Origin: Kistimonas scapharcae
Lineage (GTDB): Bacteria; Pseudomonadota; Gammaproteobacteria; Pseudomonadales; Endozoicomonadaceae
Assembly (NCBI RefSeq): GCF_039540975.1
Contig: NZ_BAABFL010000481.1
Coordinates: 1 to 64,000 of the forward strand
Reading direction: 5' to 3'
Length of the DNA: 64,000 bases
The translations under genes were made by a program, and so were the position numbers. Below are positions 17,246-26,874 of the stretch, piece after piece; the stretch's first letter is position 1; each line of letters starts with the position of its first letter. The notes beneath the pieces are model-generated. The model worked only from the letters and a program-made list of their open reading frames with translations. It had not been told where the DNA came from and ran no database searches.

Positions 17246-17507
17246 GGGGTGTCCTGTGGTATATCTCTGTTGCTCCGGGCATTTATCATACGCGTATTGT
17301 TCTATCTTTTCCCCTGGCGGTTCGTCAACTTGTTCGTCGTCAACAATAAAGCTTTCTCATACCGATCGGCTTGAAGTGTGATCAAAGCGAACTAGACTCC
17401 GATGGATTCTTATTTCATAGGCATGGTGATTGTTGTCACTTTAAACGTGTCGTGACAGGAAGCGGTTTTTATTATCTAACATATTGCTGTTCGGCAGGCT
17501 GGCACAT

Positions 17508-18275
17508 ATGAGTATCTCATCCTGTTTACGTATATCCTTCAAATGCTTTTTTACGTTAATCACCTTCTCTATATCCAATATAAGTTATGGAGGTGATTAT
17601 TATTTGAAGGGCTTGCTTGGTTATTCCCATGCTGAATCAAAATTAAAAAAGGATATGGATGTTATTAATAAGGCTAATAAGGTCATCATTGATTCTTATG
17701 AGAATCATGATAAGTCGGACAATGTCGCTGTAGTGGGGCTTGGTGCAGGGATTGATTTCAATCGTTGTACCTATCGATTATCGGTAGGCGCGGCCTGGTA
17801 CTGGCAAAATGAGATAAAAAATAAAGGGTACATTGATCTCCATGGTGAAGGCAGTTTTCGGGATTACAGTTATCAATACAAGGCACAGCATCAACGGTTA
17901 ATGCTGGAAGGCGCTTTTTACTGGGTGATGCGTGAACCCGAATTACAGCCTTATGTTTCAGCAGGATTGGGTTTCTCTCGTAATCGTTTTACGGGATACA
18001 GTGAAAATGATATTTATCCGACAGATAGTACCGCCAAAAGCCCTGATCCAATCACACCGTTTAAAAGTGCTGCGCGTAATGAGCCAGCCTGGCAGATAGG
18101 GATTGGCATACTGATTCCTTTATCGGAAGCGCTGTTACTGGATATGGGATATCAATACGCGAACCTAGGGAAAGTAGAGTCCGGACGGGATAAGCCGGGG
18201 CGTTATAGCGGTAAGTTGAAAACAGATGATCTGACTAGCCAGCAGTTGCTGCTGGGATTGATCTGGCATTTCTGA
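17508..18275 (+). CDS. Outer-membrane beta-barrel protein of unknown role
   Basis: A 255-residue protein with an N-terminal signal peptide (MSISSCLRISFKCFFTLITF, cleavage probably near ISYG-GD). Alternating hydrophobic strands follow (YYLKGLLGYSHAE, YRLSVGAAWYW, LQPYVSAGLGFSRNRF, LLLDMGYQYANLG), and it ends in Trp-His-Phe, as BamA-dependent barrels do. It resembles small OmpW/OmpA-like eight-stranded barrels. I start at ATG 17508; a TTG at 17484 is also open. The region is visibly AT-richer than its neighbours. It is followed after ten bases by a large secreted-protein gene, so the two are probably one unit. Confidence 0.75.
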   Translation: MSISSCLRISFKCFFTLITFSISNISYGGDYYLKGLLGYSHAESKLKKDMDVINKANKVIIDSYENHDKSDNVAVVGLGAGIDFNRCTYRLSVGAAWYWQNEIKNKGYIDLHGEGSFRDYSYQYKAQHQRLMLEGAFYWVMREPELQPYVSAGLGFSRNRFTGYSENDIYPTDSTAKSPDPITPFKSAARNEPAWQIGIGILIPLSEALLLDMGYQYANLGKVESGRDKPGRYSGKLKTDDLTSQQLLLGLIWHF

Positions 18276-18285
18276 GAAGTGAGCT

Positions 18286-20784
18286 ATGAAAGCGTTATTT
18301 ATCGGGCTTTTCTTCCTGTTGAGTGGTTTCTCCGGTGTGGTGTTGGCTGAGGCTATGTTTGATATCCAGATCGAAACGGAAGGGGATCTGGTGAAAGGTG
18401 ATAAAGGGTTGTTGAAACTGGCTATCACCAACCGTTCTGTAGAAGCGGCTGACATCGTATTGCGTATTACCCAGACGGATGGGCAGGTTTTGCTGGATAA
18501 GCAATCCTGTCCATTGGTGCGCCCAAAGCAAACCTGCCGTGCAACGATTGCGGTCACGCCAGCTAACGCCGGAGACCAGCGTTTTATCGTAGAAGCGTTG
18601 GGGTTTGATGCCAAATACCTGTGTGGCAAAACGGTGCGGTTGTTTACGGTCTATGATACTGAACGTTTCAAGTCCGTTTATCTTTCCGGCCAGAAGAGTG
18701 AGTTTGCCCGGGCATGGGCGCTGGTGCATGGTTTAGGTAATACAGAAGATGCCGCCCTGTATATTAATCGACATGACGGCGAACCGTTGATAGAGGAACG
18801 GGATGGGCGCACAGTCATGTTGTCACAATCCCTTTCTGATGCAGATGATTTGAGTCAGCAGGTTAATGCTGTTTTAGCCCGTGAGCTGGAAGGGTTCAGT
18901 GGCAAAATTCACTTATATATTCAGTCCTCCATGGTTGCGGATGCACATCAGGTTGTGATTGATTCAGTGCTGGCGGCACGTTTGGCGTCAGTGACTGTTT
19001 TTCCGGTTGATGTGTCGATGCTTCACTATGATGCTGTCCACATTCAAAAAGTGGCGGCATTTGCCGGTGATCTTTATGTCAAAGGGACAGAAACAGTCAA
19101 GGTTATGTTGTGGGATACCATTGATCAGAACGCATTAATGACCGGGGCTCTCTCACAGCTTGGACGTTTGCGTGATCATGGTATTGTATTTGATAACTTT
19201 AGTTTTCTTAACAAGGGGTACAATATCGCAGCGTTGGGTGTGAAGGATTTGTTGCTCTCAGGAGGGCTTTATGCGCAGCTAATTCCTGAGTCTGCAATGA
19301 GTGATGGTGTTTTCAATGCGTCCACCAAGTATAAGGCGGACAAAAATAACCTCCTTTTTCTCGGTTATCATGGTTATAGCGATCCTTATAGTGACGCTTG
19401 GTATGAATTTTTACCCAAAAAGCAGATCGACGTACTGCAGTCATTAAATAGTAAATACGATGCCAGCCAATATAATCCCATTTATCAGAGTGCACCAGAC
19501 GATGTGGAAATACAGGCATGGCTGAGTGCGAATGGAACAATCAGTTATTTTAAGCCGTCATTTCCATTGGTTTTATGGATAGCGCTTAATGAAGGTGCAG
19601 TAACCTATCAACACAATCATCAGCAGCACACTGTTTATTTTCCAACGCTGCCAATCAGGATTTTGTCGTCTGATAACGACTTATTGTATAACCTGAATGT
19701 CGATCAAATTGATGCGATTCTTGGGTACAGTCCTGTGGATTCCCAAGAGTATGAGCAGGATTTCATGGCTTATACGACATTCCTCCAAATGGTTGGTCGA
19801 ACGCCGGAACATATCCCTTTTTTCCAATTCTCGCAGTGGATTACGGGTGGGCAGGATGAATCGATTGATCTGATTAATGAAGTGGACACTGAATCTGTTT
19901 CTATCCCTTCAGAGCCAGATAGTCTTGAGGTTGAGGCCTCCGATTCCGATGCTCATCTGGAGGTGGCAGGTAGCGAGAACCTTTCCGTTGATGAGATGCA
20001 CGAGGTTATTGCGGATGTTGGACAAGACCTGGAATTGTCCTCTGGGCTTGTGGTTGTAGAGGGTGAAGAAGAAAAGACTGATAAGAGCGTCATTACTACT
20101 GATGAGGCATCAACCGCCGAACAAGAACAGGAGTCAGCCCTTGAATACGCGGTTGTAAGTGGTGACGAGGCAATACCTGAAGAGGGAATTATTGCTGCTG
20201 ATCAGGTGTCAATTAGCGACCAGGATCAGGAGCCTCTTCATCAGGAGACTGCAAACATTGATGTCGAAAAGTTTGTTGAGAGTGTAATTGTTGATGAGTC
20301 AGTTGCTGCACAGCTAAAACCGGATGATGAAGGGATGCCCGATAATGAGCAGATTAAATCTCCATTAGAGCCGCAGGAAATGGCGGATGAAAATGCGATT
20401 GTGGATGAAAAAATATCCGATAATTACTCACAGGTTAATGAAGCCCAGCCAGGTAGTTCTTTAGGGGGGCCGCTGACAGGTAATGCCGCAATAGTGCCTG
20501 CTGACGAAAGTGCAGTGACATCAGATAAACCGCTGTACTATATGGACAATTTGGTTGCCGGCTTTTCTCAGGAAGCATTTGCCGTTCAGGCATCAGGTGG
20601 TAAAGTGACGCTGTGTGTAAAAGAACAGCCTGAGTGTATTGATGGCATGGTGCAGGGATGTCAGCTGATTCTGTTATTTGCTTGCTGTGACGGTGTGTGT
20701 CTCTGTCCAGATGCGGGGAAGGATGCCGTGCAACAGCCGTGCTTGTGGTCAATGCCATTGGTTCTCCAGACAACGAAGCCATAA
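18286..20784 (+). CDS. Large secreted protein of unknown function with acidic linker and Cys-rich end
   Basis: An 832-residue exported protein. Signal peptide at residues 1-21 (LLSGFSGVVLA-EA). Residues about 22-125 look like an Ig-like/DUF11-type beta domain (GLLKLAITNRSVEAADIVLR) with paired Cys. A long unrecognised alpha/beta region runs to about 530. About 535-750 is a low-complexity, strongly acidic stretch rich in Glu, Asp, Ser and Val. The final 70 residues carry eight Cys (PECIDGMVQGC, LFACCDGVCLCPD). No catalytic motif is visible. It follows the barrel gene by ten bases, suggesting co-expression and perhaps surface display. Surface adhesion or binding is only a guess. Confidence 0.7.
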   Translation: MKALFIGLFFLLSGFSGVVLAEAMFDIQIETEGDLVKGDKGLLKLAITNRSVEAADIVLRITQTDGQVLLDKQSCPLVRPKQTCRATIAVTPANAGDQRFIVEALGFDAKYLCGKTVRLFTVYDTERFKSVYLSGQKSEFARAWALVHGLGNTEDAALYINRHDGEPLIEERDGRTVMLSQSLSDADDLSQQVNAVLARELEGFSGKIHLYIQSSMVADAHQVVIDSVLAARLASVTVFPVDVSMLHYDAVHIQKVAAFAGDLYVKGTETVKVMLWDTIDQNALMTGALSQLGRLRDHGIVFDNFSFLNKGYNIAALGVKDLLLSGGLYAQLIPESAMSDGVFNASTKYKADKNNLLFLGYHGYSDPYSDAWYEFLPKKQIDVLQSLNSKYDASQYNPIYQSAPDDVEIQAWLSANGTISYFKPSFPLVLWIALNEGAVTYQHNHQQHTVYFPTLPIRILSSDNDLLYNLNVDQIDAILGYSPVDSQEYEQDFMAYTTFLQMVGRTPEHIPFFQFSQWITGGQDESIDLINEVDTESVSIPSEPDSLEVEASDSDAHLEVAGSENLSVDEMHEVIADVGQDLELSSGLVVVEGEEEKTDKSVITTDEASTAEQEQESALEYAVVSGDEAIPEEGIIAADQVSISDQDQEPLHQETANIDVEKFVESVIVDESVAAQLKPDDEGMPDNEQIKSPLEPQEMADENAIVDEKISDNYSQVNEAQPGSSLGGPLTGNAAIVPADESAVTSDKPLYYMDNLVAGFSQEAFAVQASGGKVTLCVKEQPECIDGMVQGCQLILLFACCDGVCLCPDAGKDAVQQPCLWSMPLVLQTTKP

Positions 20785-20797
20785 CGGAGAAAGCTGT

Positions 20798-20828
20798 GCA
20801 GTGCTGGTTGTTGCACAATCAGCACTGC
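20798..20828. terminator. Stem-loop between convergent genes
   Basis: GCAGTGCTG (20798-20806) pairs with CAGCACTGC (20820-20828) around a 13-base loop, between the secreted-protein gene and glnD, which converge here. There is no clear U-run. Confidence 0.5.
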
Positions 20829-20835
20829 GTTCACA

Positions 20836-23538
20836 TTATTGCCCCAGTGCGTCCTGGTTGGCGTAGTCCTGCAGGCGCATGCACAGCGTTTGTTTCAAAC
20901 GGCTGTATAAGTCTTGGTCGCTGATAGCATTGCCTGAGCGATCTGTAATGAAAAAGACATCTTCCACTTTCTCGCCAAGCGTGGCGATCTTGGCATTTTG
21001 AATACGGATAGCAAATTCCGAAAAGGTTTTCCCCATCATGGCAAGCAGGCCTGGCCGATCAGTCGCATAGACTTCGACGACGGTGCGATTATTCAGCATA
21101 TCATGACTGATAATGACTTCGGGCGCTTTGGCGAAATGCTTTAATTGCCTGGGCGTTCGGCGGTGAATGATGTCCTGGAACGAGTCGGGGTTGCTCAGGA
21201 TTTTGCTCAAGCGGTTGCACAGGCGCTCAATACGTCCGGGATTATCGCCAATCGGTGACCCATTGCTTTCCAGTACGATAAAGGTGTCCAGACTGAAACC
21301 GCCTGTGGATGTGATGATCCTTGCGTCATGGATACTGAGGTTTTGTTGATCCAGTGCGGCTGCCGTGGCTGCAAACAGGTTGGAGCTGTCTTTGGCGTAG
21401 ATAAAGACTGCAGTACCACCTTCAAAATGGCGTTCGGTGGTTTCCCTGATCAGCACTAGGGGGGTATCGCTGTCGCTGTGGTGCAGAATGCCAGAGGTGT
21501 GCCAGGCGATTTCTTCTGGTGTGTGTCTAAGAAAGTAATCGTCTCCGAGAGTGTCCCAAAGTGTCTGCACGGCGGTGTCGTTCACGCTGTTCTCGCGCAG
21601 GAATTCCCGGGCGATATGCTGGGTTTCCGCAATCAGTTCGTGTTTGTCGATGGGGTTTTCCAGGCCGCGTAACAGGGCTCTACTGGTTTCCCGATACAGT
21701 TGACGCAGCAGGCTGGCGCGCCAGCCATTCCACAAGGTGGGGTTGGTGGCGTTGATATCGGCGACCGTCAGGCAGTAGAGGTAATCCAGATGGCGCCGAT
21801 CGCCGACCAGCTGGGCAAAGTGGTTGATGGTTTCCGGGTCTGACAGGTCCTTGCGCTGTGCCGTGGTCGACATCACCAGATGATTACGCACCAGCCAGGC
21901 AATCAGGGCACTGTCTGCTTCACTCAGGCCGTGCCGTTGGCCAAAGGCCAGGGCATCCTCGGCGCCCAGTTCGGAGTGATCCCCCCCCCGGCCCTTGGCA
22001 ATGTCATGATACAGGCCGGCAATGTACAGTAATTCAGGACGGTTGATGCGACGTTTGGCTTCGCAGGCCACCGGGAAAGGTTCTTCGCTTTCCTGGTAAT
22101 TGAAACGGCGAAGATGCTTGATCAGCAATAACGTATGGGCATCGACGGTATAGATGTGAAACAGGTCATGTTGCATCTGGCCAATGATGCGTCTGAACTC
22201 CGGCAGATAACTGCCTAGAATGCCGTAGCGGATCATCCGTCGCAGATTGGCTGTCAGGGCATAGGGGGCTTGCATCAGTTCAATAAAGAGCTGGTTCACT
22301 TCAGGGTTGTTGCGGAAACTTTCGTCGATCAAATTTCTGTGAGTTCGCAAGAGGCGAATGGTTGAGGCGCGTGGACCCAGTATGAACGGATTGCGAGTCA
22401 TTAAAACGAACAGTTCCAGCATGGCTGACGGATGCTCGGAAAATACCTGGTCGCTGGTGACTTCTATATAGTTGTTGCGTACCTGAAAGTGTTCATTCAG
22501 CGGGATGACCTCTTCTTCCTTGTCGGAAGACAGTATTTCATCGTCAAAGTGCTGGAGCAGGAGATCCTTGAGTTCGCCCAGAATCATGACGGCTCGGAAG
22601 TATTTTTGCATGAATTGCTCAATGGCCAGGGTGCCATTGGTGTCATGGTAGCCAAAGTGTGCCGCTAATCCGCGTTGATAATCAAACAACAGGCGGTCTT
22701 CCGCACGGCCGCTCAGTCGGTGCAGCCCCCAGCGTACCTGCCAGAGAAAGTCACGGGAGCGAAGTAGCATGTCATATTCGGTATCGGTGAGAAAACCGAC
22801 CTTGACCAGGTCTTCCGGCTGATCTGTGCCGTAATGGCGCCGGGTGATCCAGCCCAGCATGTGGAGATCCCGCAGGCCACCCGGTGAACTCTTGATATTG
22901 GGTTCCAGGTTGTACTCGGTCTGGTTGAACTTCCGGTGTCGGGTGCGCTGCTCCTCGTATTTGGCTTGCAAATAGGATTGGCTGGGCCACATTTTGTCCG
23001 TGCTGATTAGGGACATCATCCGGTTGCGGAGTGGTTCGGGGCCGGTGATGGTGCGAGATTCCATCAGGTTGGTAATGATGGTCAGGTCGGTGCTGGCCTG
23101 GCGGGCGCACTCTTCAACTGAGCGGACGCTGGAGCCAACCTGCAGGTTGATGTCCCACAACAGGGTCAGAAACTGTTCAATATTTTCCCGGAAAGGCTCG
23201 GGGTCATCCTGCTGCAGCAGGATCAGGATATCAATATCCGAAAAAGGATGGAGCTCGCCACGGCCGTAACCGCCGACTGCCAGCAACGCAATATCGTCAC
23301 GGCCGCCAAACAGGTGCTCCCAGGCCAGTGACAGAACCTGGTCAATCAGCCAGGCGCGCCCCCTGACCAGAGCCTGAATCGGTACGCCCTCGTCGAACCA
23401 CTGGTTCATGGTGATTTCAGCCTGCTTGAGGCACTTTTTATAAGCCGGAATAGCGGTACTGGAGAGGGTGAGTTCGGCTCGGAACTGGCCGCGGTCAAAG
23501 AGTTCTGACTGCTGTTGTTCGGTGAGTACAGCGTTCAT
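20836..23538 (-). CDS. glnD: Bifunctional uridylyltransferase/uridylyl-removing enzyme GlnD
   Basis: Nitrogen sensor of 900 residues that uridylylates PII proteins when glutamine is low and reverses it when glutamine is high. The nucleotidyltransferase domain shows GGYGRGELHPFSDIDILIL. The HD hydrolase domain shows LYHDIAKGRGGDHSELG and LVRNHLVMS. Two C-terminal ACT domains (around TERHFEGGTAVFIY and YATDRPGLLAMMGKTF) sense glutamine. I choose ATG 23538, with AGGA just upstream; a GTG at 23556 is also in frame. It is followed upstream by map on the same strand, the normal arrangement. Confidence 0.95.
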   Translation of the reverse strand: MNAVLTEQQQSELFDRGQFRAELTLSSTAIPAYKKCLKQAEITMNQWFDEGVPIQALVRGRAWLIDQVLSLAWEHLFGGRDDIALLAVGGYGRGELHPFSDIDILILLQQDDPEPFRENIEQFLTLLWDINLQVGSSVRSVEECARQASTDLTIITNLMESRTITGPEPLRNRMMSLISTDKMWPSQSYLQAKYEEQRTRHRKFNQTEYNLEPNIKSSPGGLRDLHMLGWITRRHYGTDQPEDLVKVGFLTDTEYDMLLRSRDFLWQVRWGLHRLSGRAEDRLLFDYQRGLAAHFGYHDTNGTLAIEQFMQKYFRAVMILGELKDLLLQHFDDEILSSDKEEEVIPLNEHFQVRNNYIEVTSDQVFSEHPSAMLELFVLMTRNPFILGPRASTIRLLRTHRNLIDESFRNNPEVNQLFIELMQAPYALTANLRRMIRYGILGSYLPEFRRIIGQMQHDLFHIYTVDAHTLLLIKHLRRFNYQESEEPFPVACEAKRRINRPELLYIAGLYHDIAKGRGGDHSELGAEDALAFGQRHGLSEADSALIAWLVRNHLVMSTTAQRKDLSDPETINHFAQLVGDRRHLDYLYCLTVADINATNPTLWNGWRASLLRQLYRETSRALLRGLENPIDKHELIAETQHIAREFLRENSVNDTAVQTLWDTLGDDYFLRHTPEEIAWHTSGILHHSDSDTPLVLIRETTERHFEGGTAVFIYAKDSSNLFAATAAALDQQNLSIHDARIITSTGGFSLDTFIVLESNGSPIGDNPGRIERLCNRLSKILSNPDSFQDIIHRRTPRQLKHFAKAPEVIISHDMLNNRTVVEVYATDRPGLLAMMGKTFSEFAIRIQNAKIATLGEKVEDVFFITDRSGNAISDQDLYSRLKQTLCMRLQDYANQDALGQ

Positions 23539-23645
23539 TCTGGTTATCCTGGTCACCGTTGGATCTGATATCCGGCAGCGGGCTGCCAGCAGCAGGGCCT
23601 CATCAAGGAGACCCTGTTTGTGTTATTGCATCATCGTGGTGAAGG

Positions 23646-24443
23646 TTAAGCGGTAAAGGTGCTGGTGGTAAAGGGGATCTGCTCATCATTGCGCAGCGTG
23701 AGGATTTCTACGCCATCCTGGGTGACCAGAATGGTGTGTTCCCACTGGGCAGAAAGACGGCGATCCCTGGTGACGGCGGTCCAGCCGTCGGGCTTGAGCT
23801 TGGTTTGCTTTTTGCCGGCATTGATCATCGGTTCGATGGTGAATGTCATGCCTGCCACCAGCTCAATGCCTGTGCCTTGCTGGCCATAATGCAAAACCTG
23901 AGGCTCTTCATGGAAGCCCTTGCCGATGCCGTGTCCACAATACTCTTCAACAACCGAATAGTGGTTGGCATGGGCATGTTGGGCAATGGCAAATCCGATA
24001 TCGCCAAGGCGTGTGCCAGGGCGAACCAGCTCAATGCCTTTATACATGCATTCCTGGGTGACGGTGACCAGGCGCTGTGCATGCTCGGCTACATCGCCCA
24101 CCAGGAACATCTTGCTGGTATCGCCATGGTAGCCATCCTTGATGACGGTGATATCAATATTGATGATATCGCCACTTTTCAGGGGTTTTTTCTCGGTAGG
24201 AATACCATGACAGACGACCTCGTTGACCGAGGTGCAGATGGATTTCGGGAAACCCTTGTAGTTCAGTGGTGCAGGAATCGCGCCCTGCTTGTTGACGATA
24301 TGGTCGTGGCAGATGCGATCCAGTTCCTCGGTGGTGACACCGGGAACAACATATTCACCGATCATTTCCAGCACTTCGGCGGCCAGGCGGCCGGCAACGC
24401 GCATTTTCTCGATGTCTTCCAGGGTTTTGATAATGACAGTCAT
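23646..24443 (-). CDS. map: Type I methionine aminopeptidase
   Basis: Removes the initiator Met from nascent proteins; 265 residues, normal length. Metal ligands are recognisable: Asp in NIDITVIKDGYHGDTS, His in YCGHGIGKGFHEEP, Glu in FTIEPMINAG and in WEHTILVT. The substrate-site His is in EVVCHGIP. In most gammaproteobacteria map is divergent from rpsB; here the mevalonate cluster occupies that divergent position. Confidence 0.96.
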   Translation of the reverse strand: MTVIIKTLEDIEKMRVAGRLAAEVLEMIGEYVVPGVTTEELDRICHDHIVNKQGAIPAPLNYKGFPKSICTSVNEVVCHGIPTEKKPLKSGDIINIDITVIKDGYHGDTSKMFLVGDVAEHAQRLVTVTQECMYKGIELVRPGTRLGDIGFAIAQHAHANHYSVVEEYCGHGIGKGFHEEPQVLHYGQQGTGIELVAGMTFTIEPMINAGKKQTKLKPDGWTAVTRDRRLSAQWEHTILVTQDGVEILTLRNDEQIPFTTSTFTA

Positions 24444-24674
24444 GATTACCGTGTGATTACTTATCGTTCGCCTTTCTGTTCAGGCCTATCGCGCCATTCT
24501 AGCAAAGGGCCGCCTGCCCGCGATAGTGGGAAACGGTCTTAGCCTGTCGCACGTTGGGGGGAATCTGGTATTATTCCCGCCTTTGCAATCCTGTGGTGTG
24601 GGCAGAGGTTTCCTCTGGCGTAGAGACCCTGGAGTGCGTAACAGGACTGTTTTCAGGATACCAGCCGGTTATAT
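24444..24674. promoter_or_regulatory. Divergent promoter region between map and the mevalonate cluster
   Basis: This 231-base gap contains an extended -10 candidate TGGTATTAT (24566-24574) pointing toward the mevalonate genes; no convincing -35 is seen. An AGAGG-TTT-CCTCT hairpin lies near 24605. Assignment of the promoter is tentative. Confidence 0.35.
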
Positions 24675-25709
24675 ATGTCAGATAACAAGATTCAACAGGC
24701 GCCGGTTCCCATGCGGCTCGTGGGACCGGTGACGATTATTGGTGATGTTGTCAATGACAGCGTCATGCTGCCCCTGGCGACCTATGAAACGCCGCTATGG
24801 CCTTCTGTGGGTCGTGGCGCGCGGGTGGCCAGTGTGGCCGGTGGTATCCGGGCGACTGTGATTGATGAGCGGATGACCCGTTCTATTCTGCTTGAAGCTG
24901 GGGATGCATCGAAGGCGCTGGCGGCCTGGCACAGCCTGCAGGGCCGCAAGGACGAGATGAATATGGTGGTGCGTGAATCCAGCCGTTATGCGCGGTTGAT
25001 CGATATGCACAGCCAGATTGTCGGTAATTTGCTTTACATCCGCCTTGAGTATCTGACTGGTGATGCATCGGGTCACAATATGGTGACGCTGGCTTCTGAA
25101 AAACTGCAGGACTGGATTCTGGGTGAATATCCGGAGCTGCGTTACTGCTCAATTTCCGCCAACTATTGCACGGATAAAAAAGCAACGGCCATCAACGGTA
25201 TCCTGGGTCGGGGTAAGAATGTGGTGGCGGAGCTGCTGATTCCCCGGGACCTTTGCGAGCGCCGGTTAAAGACGACGCCCGAAAAAATTGTTGATCTGAA
25301 TATCAAGAAAAACCTGTTGGGTACCATGCTGGCAGGTGGTATTCGCAGTGCCAATGCGCACTTTGCCAATATGTTGCTGGCGTTTTATCTGGCGACTGGT
25401 CAGGACGCTGCCAACATCGTAGAAGGTTCTCAGGGTATTGTGCATGCCGAAGTGCGGGAAGGGGATCTCTATTTCTCCGTTAACCTGCCAAACCTGATTG
25501 TCGGCACCGTCGGAAATGGTAAGGGGCTGGACTTTGTTGAGCGCAATCTCGAATTGCTGGGTTGTCGTGAGAATCGTGAGCCCGGCGCTAACGCGCGAAG
25601 GTTGGCGGTTATCTGTGCGGCGGCGGTACTCTGCGGTGAGTTGTCTCTGCTGGCGGCTCAGACCAATCCCGGTGAGCTGATGGCATCTCACTTGAAGTTG
25701 GAGCGTTGA
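24675..25709 (+). CDS. mvaA: Hydroxymethylglutaryl-CoA reductase, class I-like, short form
   Basis: Reduces HMG-CoA to mevalonate, the committed step of the mevalonate pathway. Family motifs: PLATYETPLWPSVGRG (catalytic Glu region), TGDASGHNMVTLASEKL, NYCTDKKATAING (catalytic Lys), LATGQDAANIVEGSQ (catalytic Asp), and ASHLKLER at the end with the catalytic His. At 344 residues it lacks the N-terminal helical part with the ENVIG dimerisation motif of typical class I enzymes, and no readable extension exists upstream (a TAA at 24639 closes the frame). Cofactor preference cannot be told. Its stop overlaps the fni start as TGATG. Confidence 0.88.
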   Translation: MSDNKIQQAPVPMRLVGPVTIIGDVVNDSVMLPLATYETPLWPSVGRGARVASVAGGIRATVIDERMTRSILLEAGDASKALAAWHSLQGRKDEMNMVVRESSRYARLIDMHSQIVGNLLYIRLEYLTGDASGHNMVTLASEKLQDWILGEYPELRYCSISANYCTDKKATAINGILGRGKNVVAELLIPRDLCERRLKTTPEKIVDLNIKKNLLGTMLAGGIRSANAHFANMLLAFYLATGQDAANIVEGSQGIVHAEVREGDLYFSVNLPNLIVGTVGNGKGLDFVERNLELLGCRENREPGANARRLAVICAAAVLCGELSLLAAQTNPGELMASHLKLER

Positions 25710-26767
25710 TGACGGATAGCAGCGCGTCAGGTGCCGGTGAGCAGACTAATAGTCGGAAAGTCGAACATATCCGTGTGATTGAGCAGGATAGCGGTACTGA
25801 CCGGGAAGGTGGCTATTTTGATCGTGTCCGCCTCAGTCATCGGGGGTTGCCGGAAATTGCTCTGGCAGATGTCGATACTCAGGTGGAGTTCCTCGGCAAG
25901 ACCCTGTCGTTCCCCATGCTGATCTCCTCGATGACTGGAGGGGATCATGCGCTTGTACGCAAAATTAACCGTAATCTTGCCATTGCGGCGCAGGCGACAG
26001 GTGTCGCCATGGGAGTGGGGTCCCAGCGCGTGATGCTGGAGCAGCCCGCTGCGCGTGCCAGTTTTGAACTGCGCCAGTTCGCGCCGGATGCGTTGCTGTT
26101 TGCCAATCTGGGCGCAGTGCAGCTCAATTATGGATGTGGCCTGGCAGAATGTCGTGAAGTTGTAGATGCGTTGGATGCGGATGCACTGTACCTTCACCTC
26201 AATCCGCTGCAGGAAGCGGTGCAGCCTGAAGGCGACACGAATTTCTCGGGTTTGCTGGACAAAATTGCTGATATTAATGAACGACTGGGTTGTCCTGTCA
26301 TCTTGAAAGAGGTTGGGTGCGGAATGTCGCCGGAAGATATTGCTGCGGCAGCCGTTCGGGGTATTTCCTGTATTGATGTGGCCGGGCAGGGCGGCACCTC
26401 CTGGAGTCGCATTGAGCATCATCGTGCGGGAACATCCGGTGATTCACTCGGGCTTCGTTTTCAGGACTGGGGTATACCAACGCCGCAGGCTCTGAAGTTG
26501 GCAGCGCCATTTCGGGATCGTGTCGAATTAATCGCCAGTGGTGGTTTAAGAAACGGTGTTGATATGGTCAAGTCTGTTATACTCGGCGCCCGATTGTGCG
26601 GCCTGGCAGCGCCATTGCTGAAGCCGGCCATGGAATCAGCAGACCAGGTGATTGCTGCGATTGAAACACTGAAGCGGGAATTTGCCACGGCCATGTTCCT
26701 GCTGGGTATGCCGGATGTGAAGACACTGTACGGCAATGAACAACTGATTCTGGATGAAAATTTCTGA
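25709..26767 (+). CDS. fni: Type 2 isopentenyl-diphosphate delta-isomerase (FMN)
   Basis: FMN- and NADPH-dependent enzyme of 352 residues interconverting IPP and DMAPP; unrelated to type 1 Idi. Hallmarks: RKVEHIRV at the N-terminus, ISSMTGGD, MGVGSQRVML, FANLGAVQLNYG, HLNPLQEAVQPEGD and the phosphate-binding ASGGLRNGVD. ATG 25709 overlaps the HMG-CoA reductase stop; a TTG three bases earlier is also open. This isomerase type often accompanies mevalonate genes in bacteria. Confidence 0.94.
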   Translation: MTDSSASGAGEQTNSRKVEHIRVIEQDSGTDREGGYFDRVRLSHRGLPEIALADVDTQVEFLGKTLSFPMLISSMTGGDHALVRKINRNLAIAAQATGVAMGVGSQRVMLEQPAARASFELRQFAPDALLFANLGAVQLNYGCGLAECREVVDALDADALYLHLNPLQEAVQPEGDTNFSGLLDKIADINERLGCPVILKEVGCGMSPEDIAAAAVRGISCIDVAGQGGTSWSRIEHHRAGTSGDSLGLRFQDWGIPTPQALKLAAPFRDRVELIASGGLRNGVDMVKSVILGARLCGLAAPLLKPAMESADQVIAAIETLKREFATAMFLLGMPDVKTLYGNEQLILDENF

Positions 26768-26874
26768 CACGTTGCGTGCAGAAAGATCAGAAGTCAGGTG
26801 AGTGAAAGAAGGCTGTCGTCCCCCGGACCGTGCAGGGTGATGACAGGAAAACCTCAGGATTTCCAAGAGGCATC

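Noticed and set aside
20678..20924. Possible frameshift at the Cys-rich end of the large secreted protein
   Set aside because: Alternative frames there do not continue any recognisable pattern, and the annotated frame's Cys spacing is itself plausible, so I see no evidence for a frameshift.
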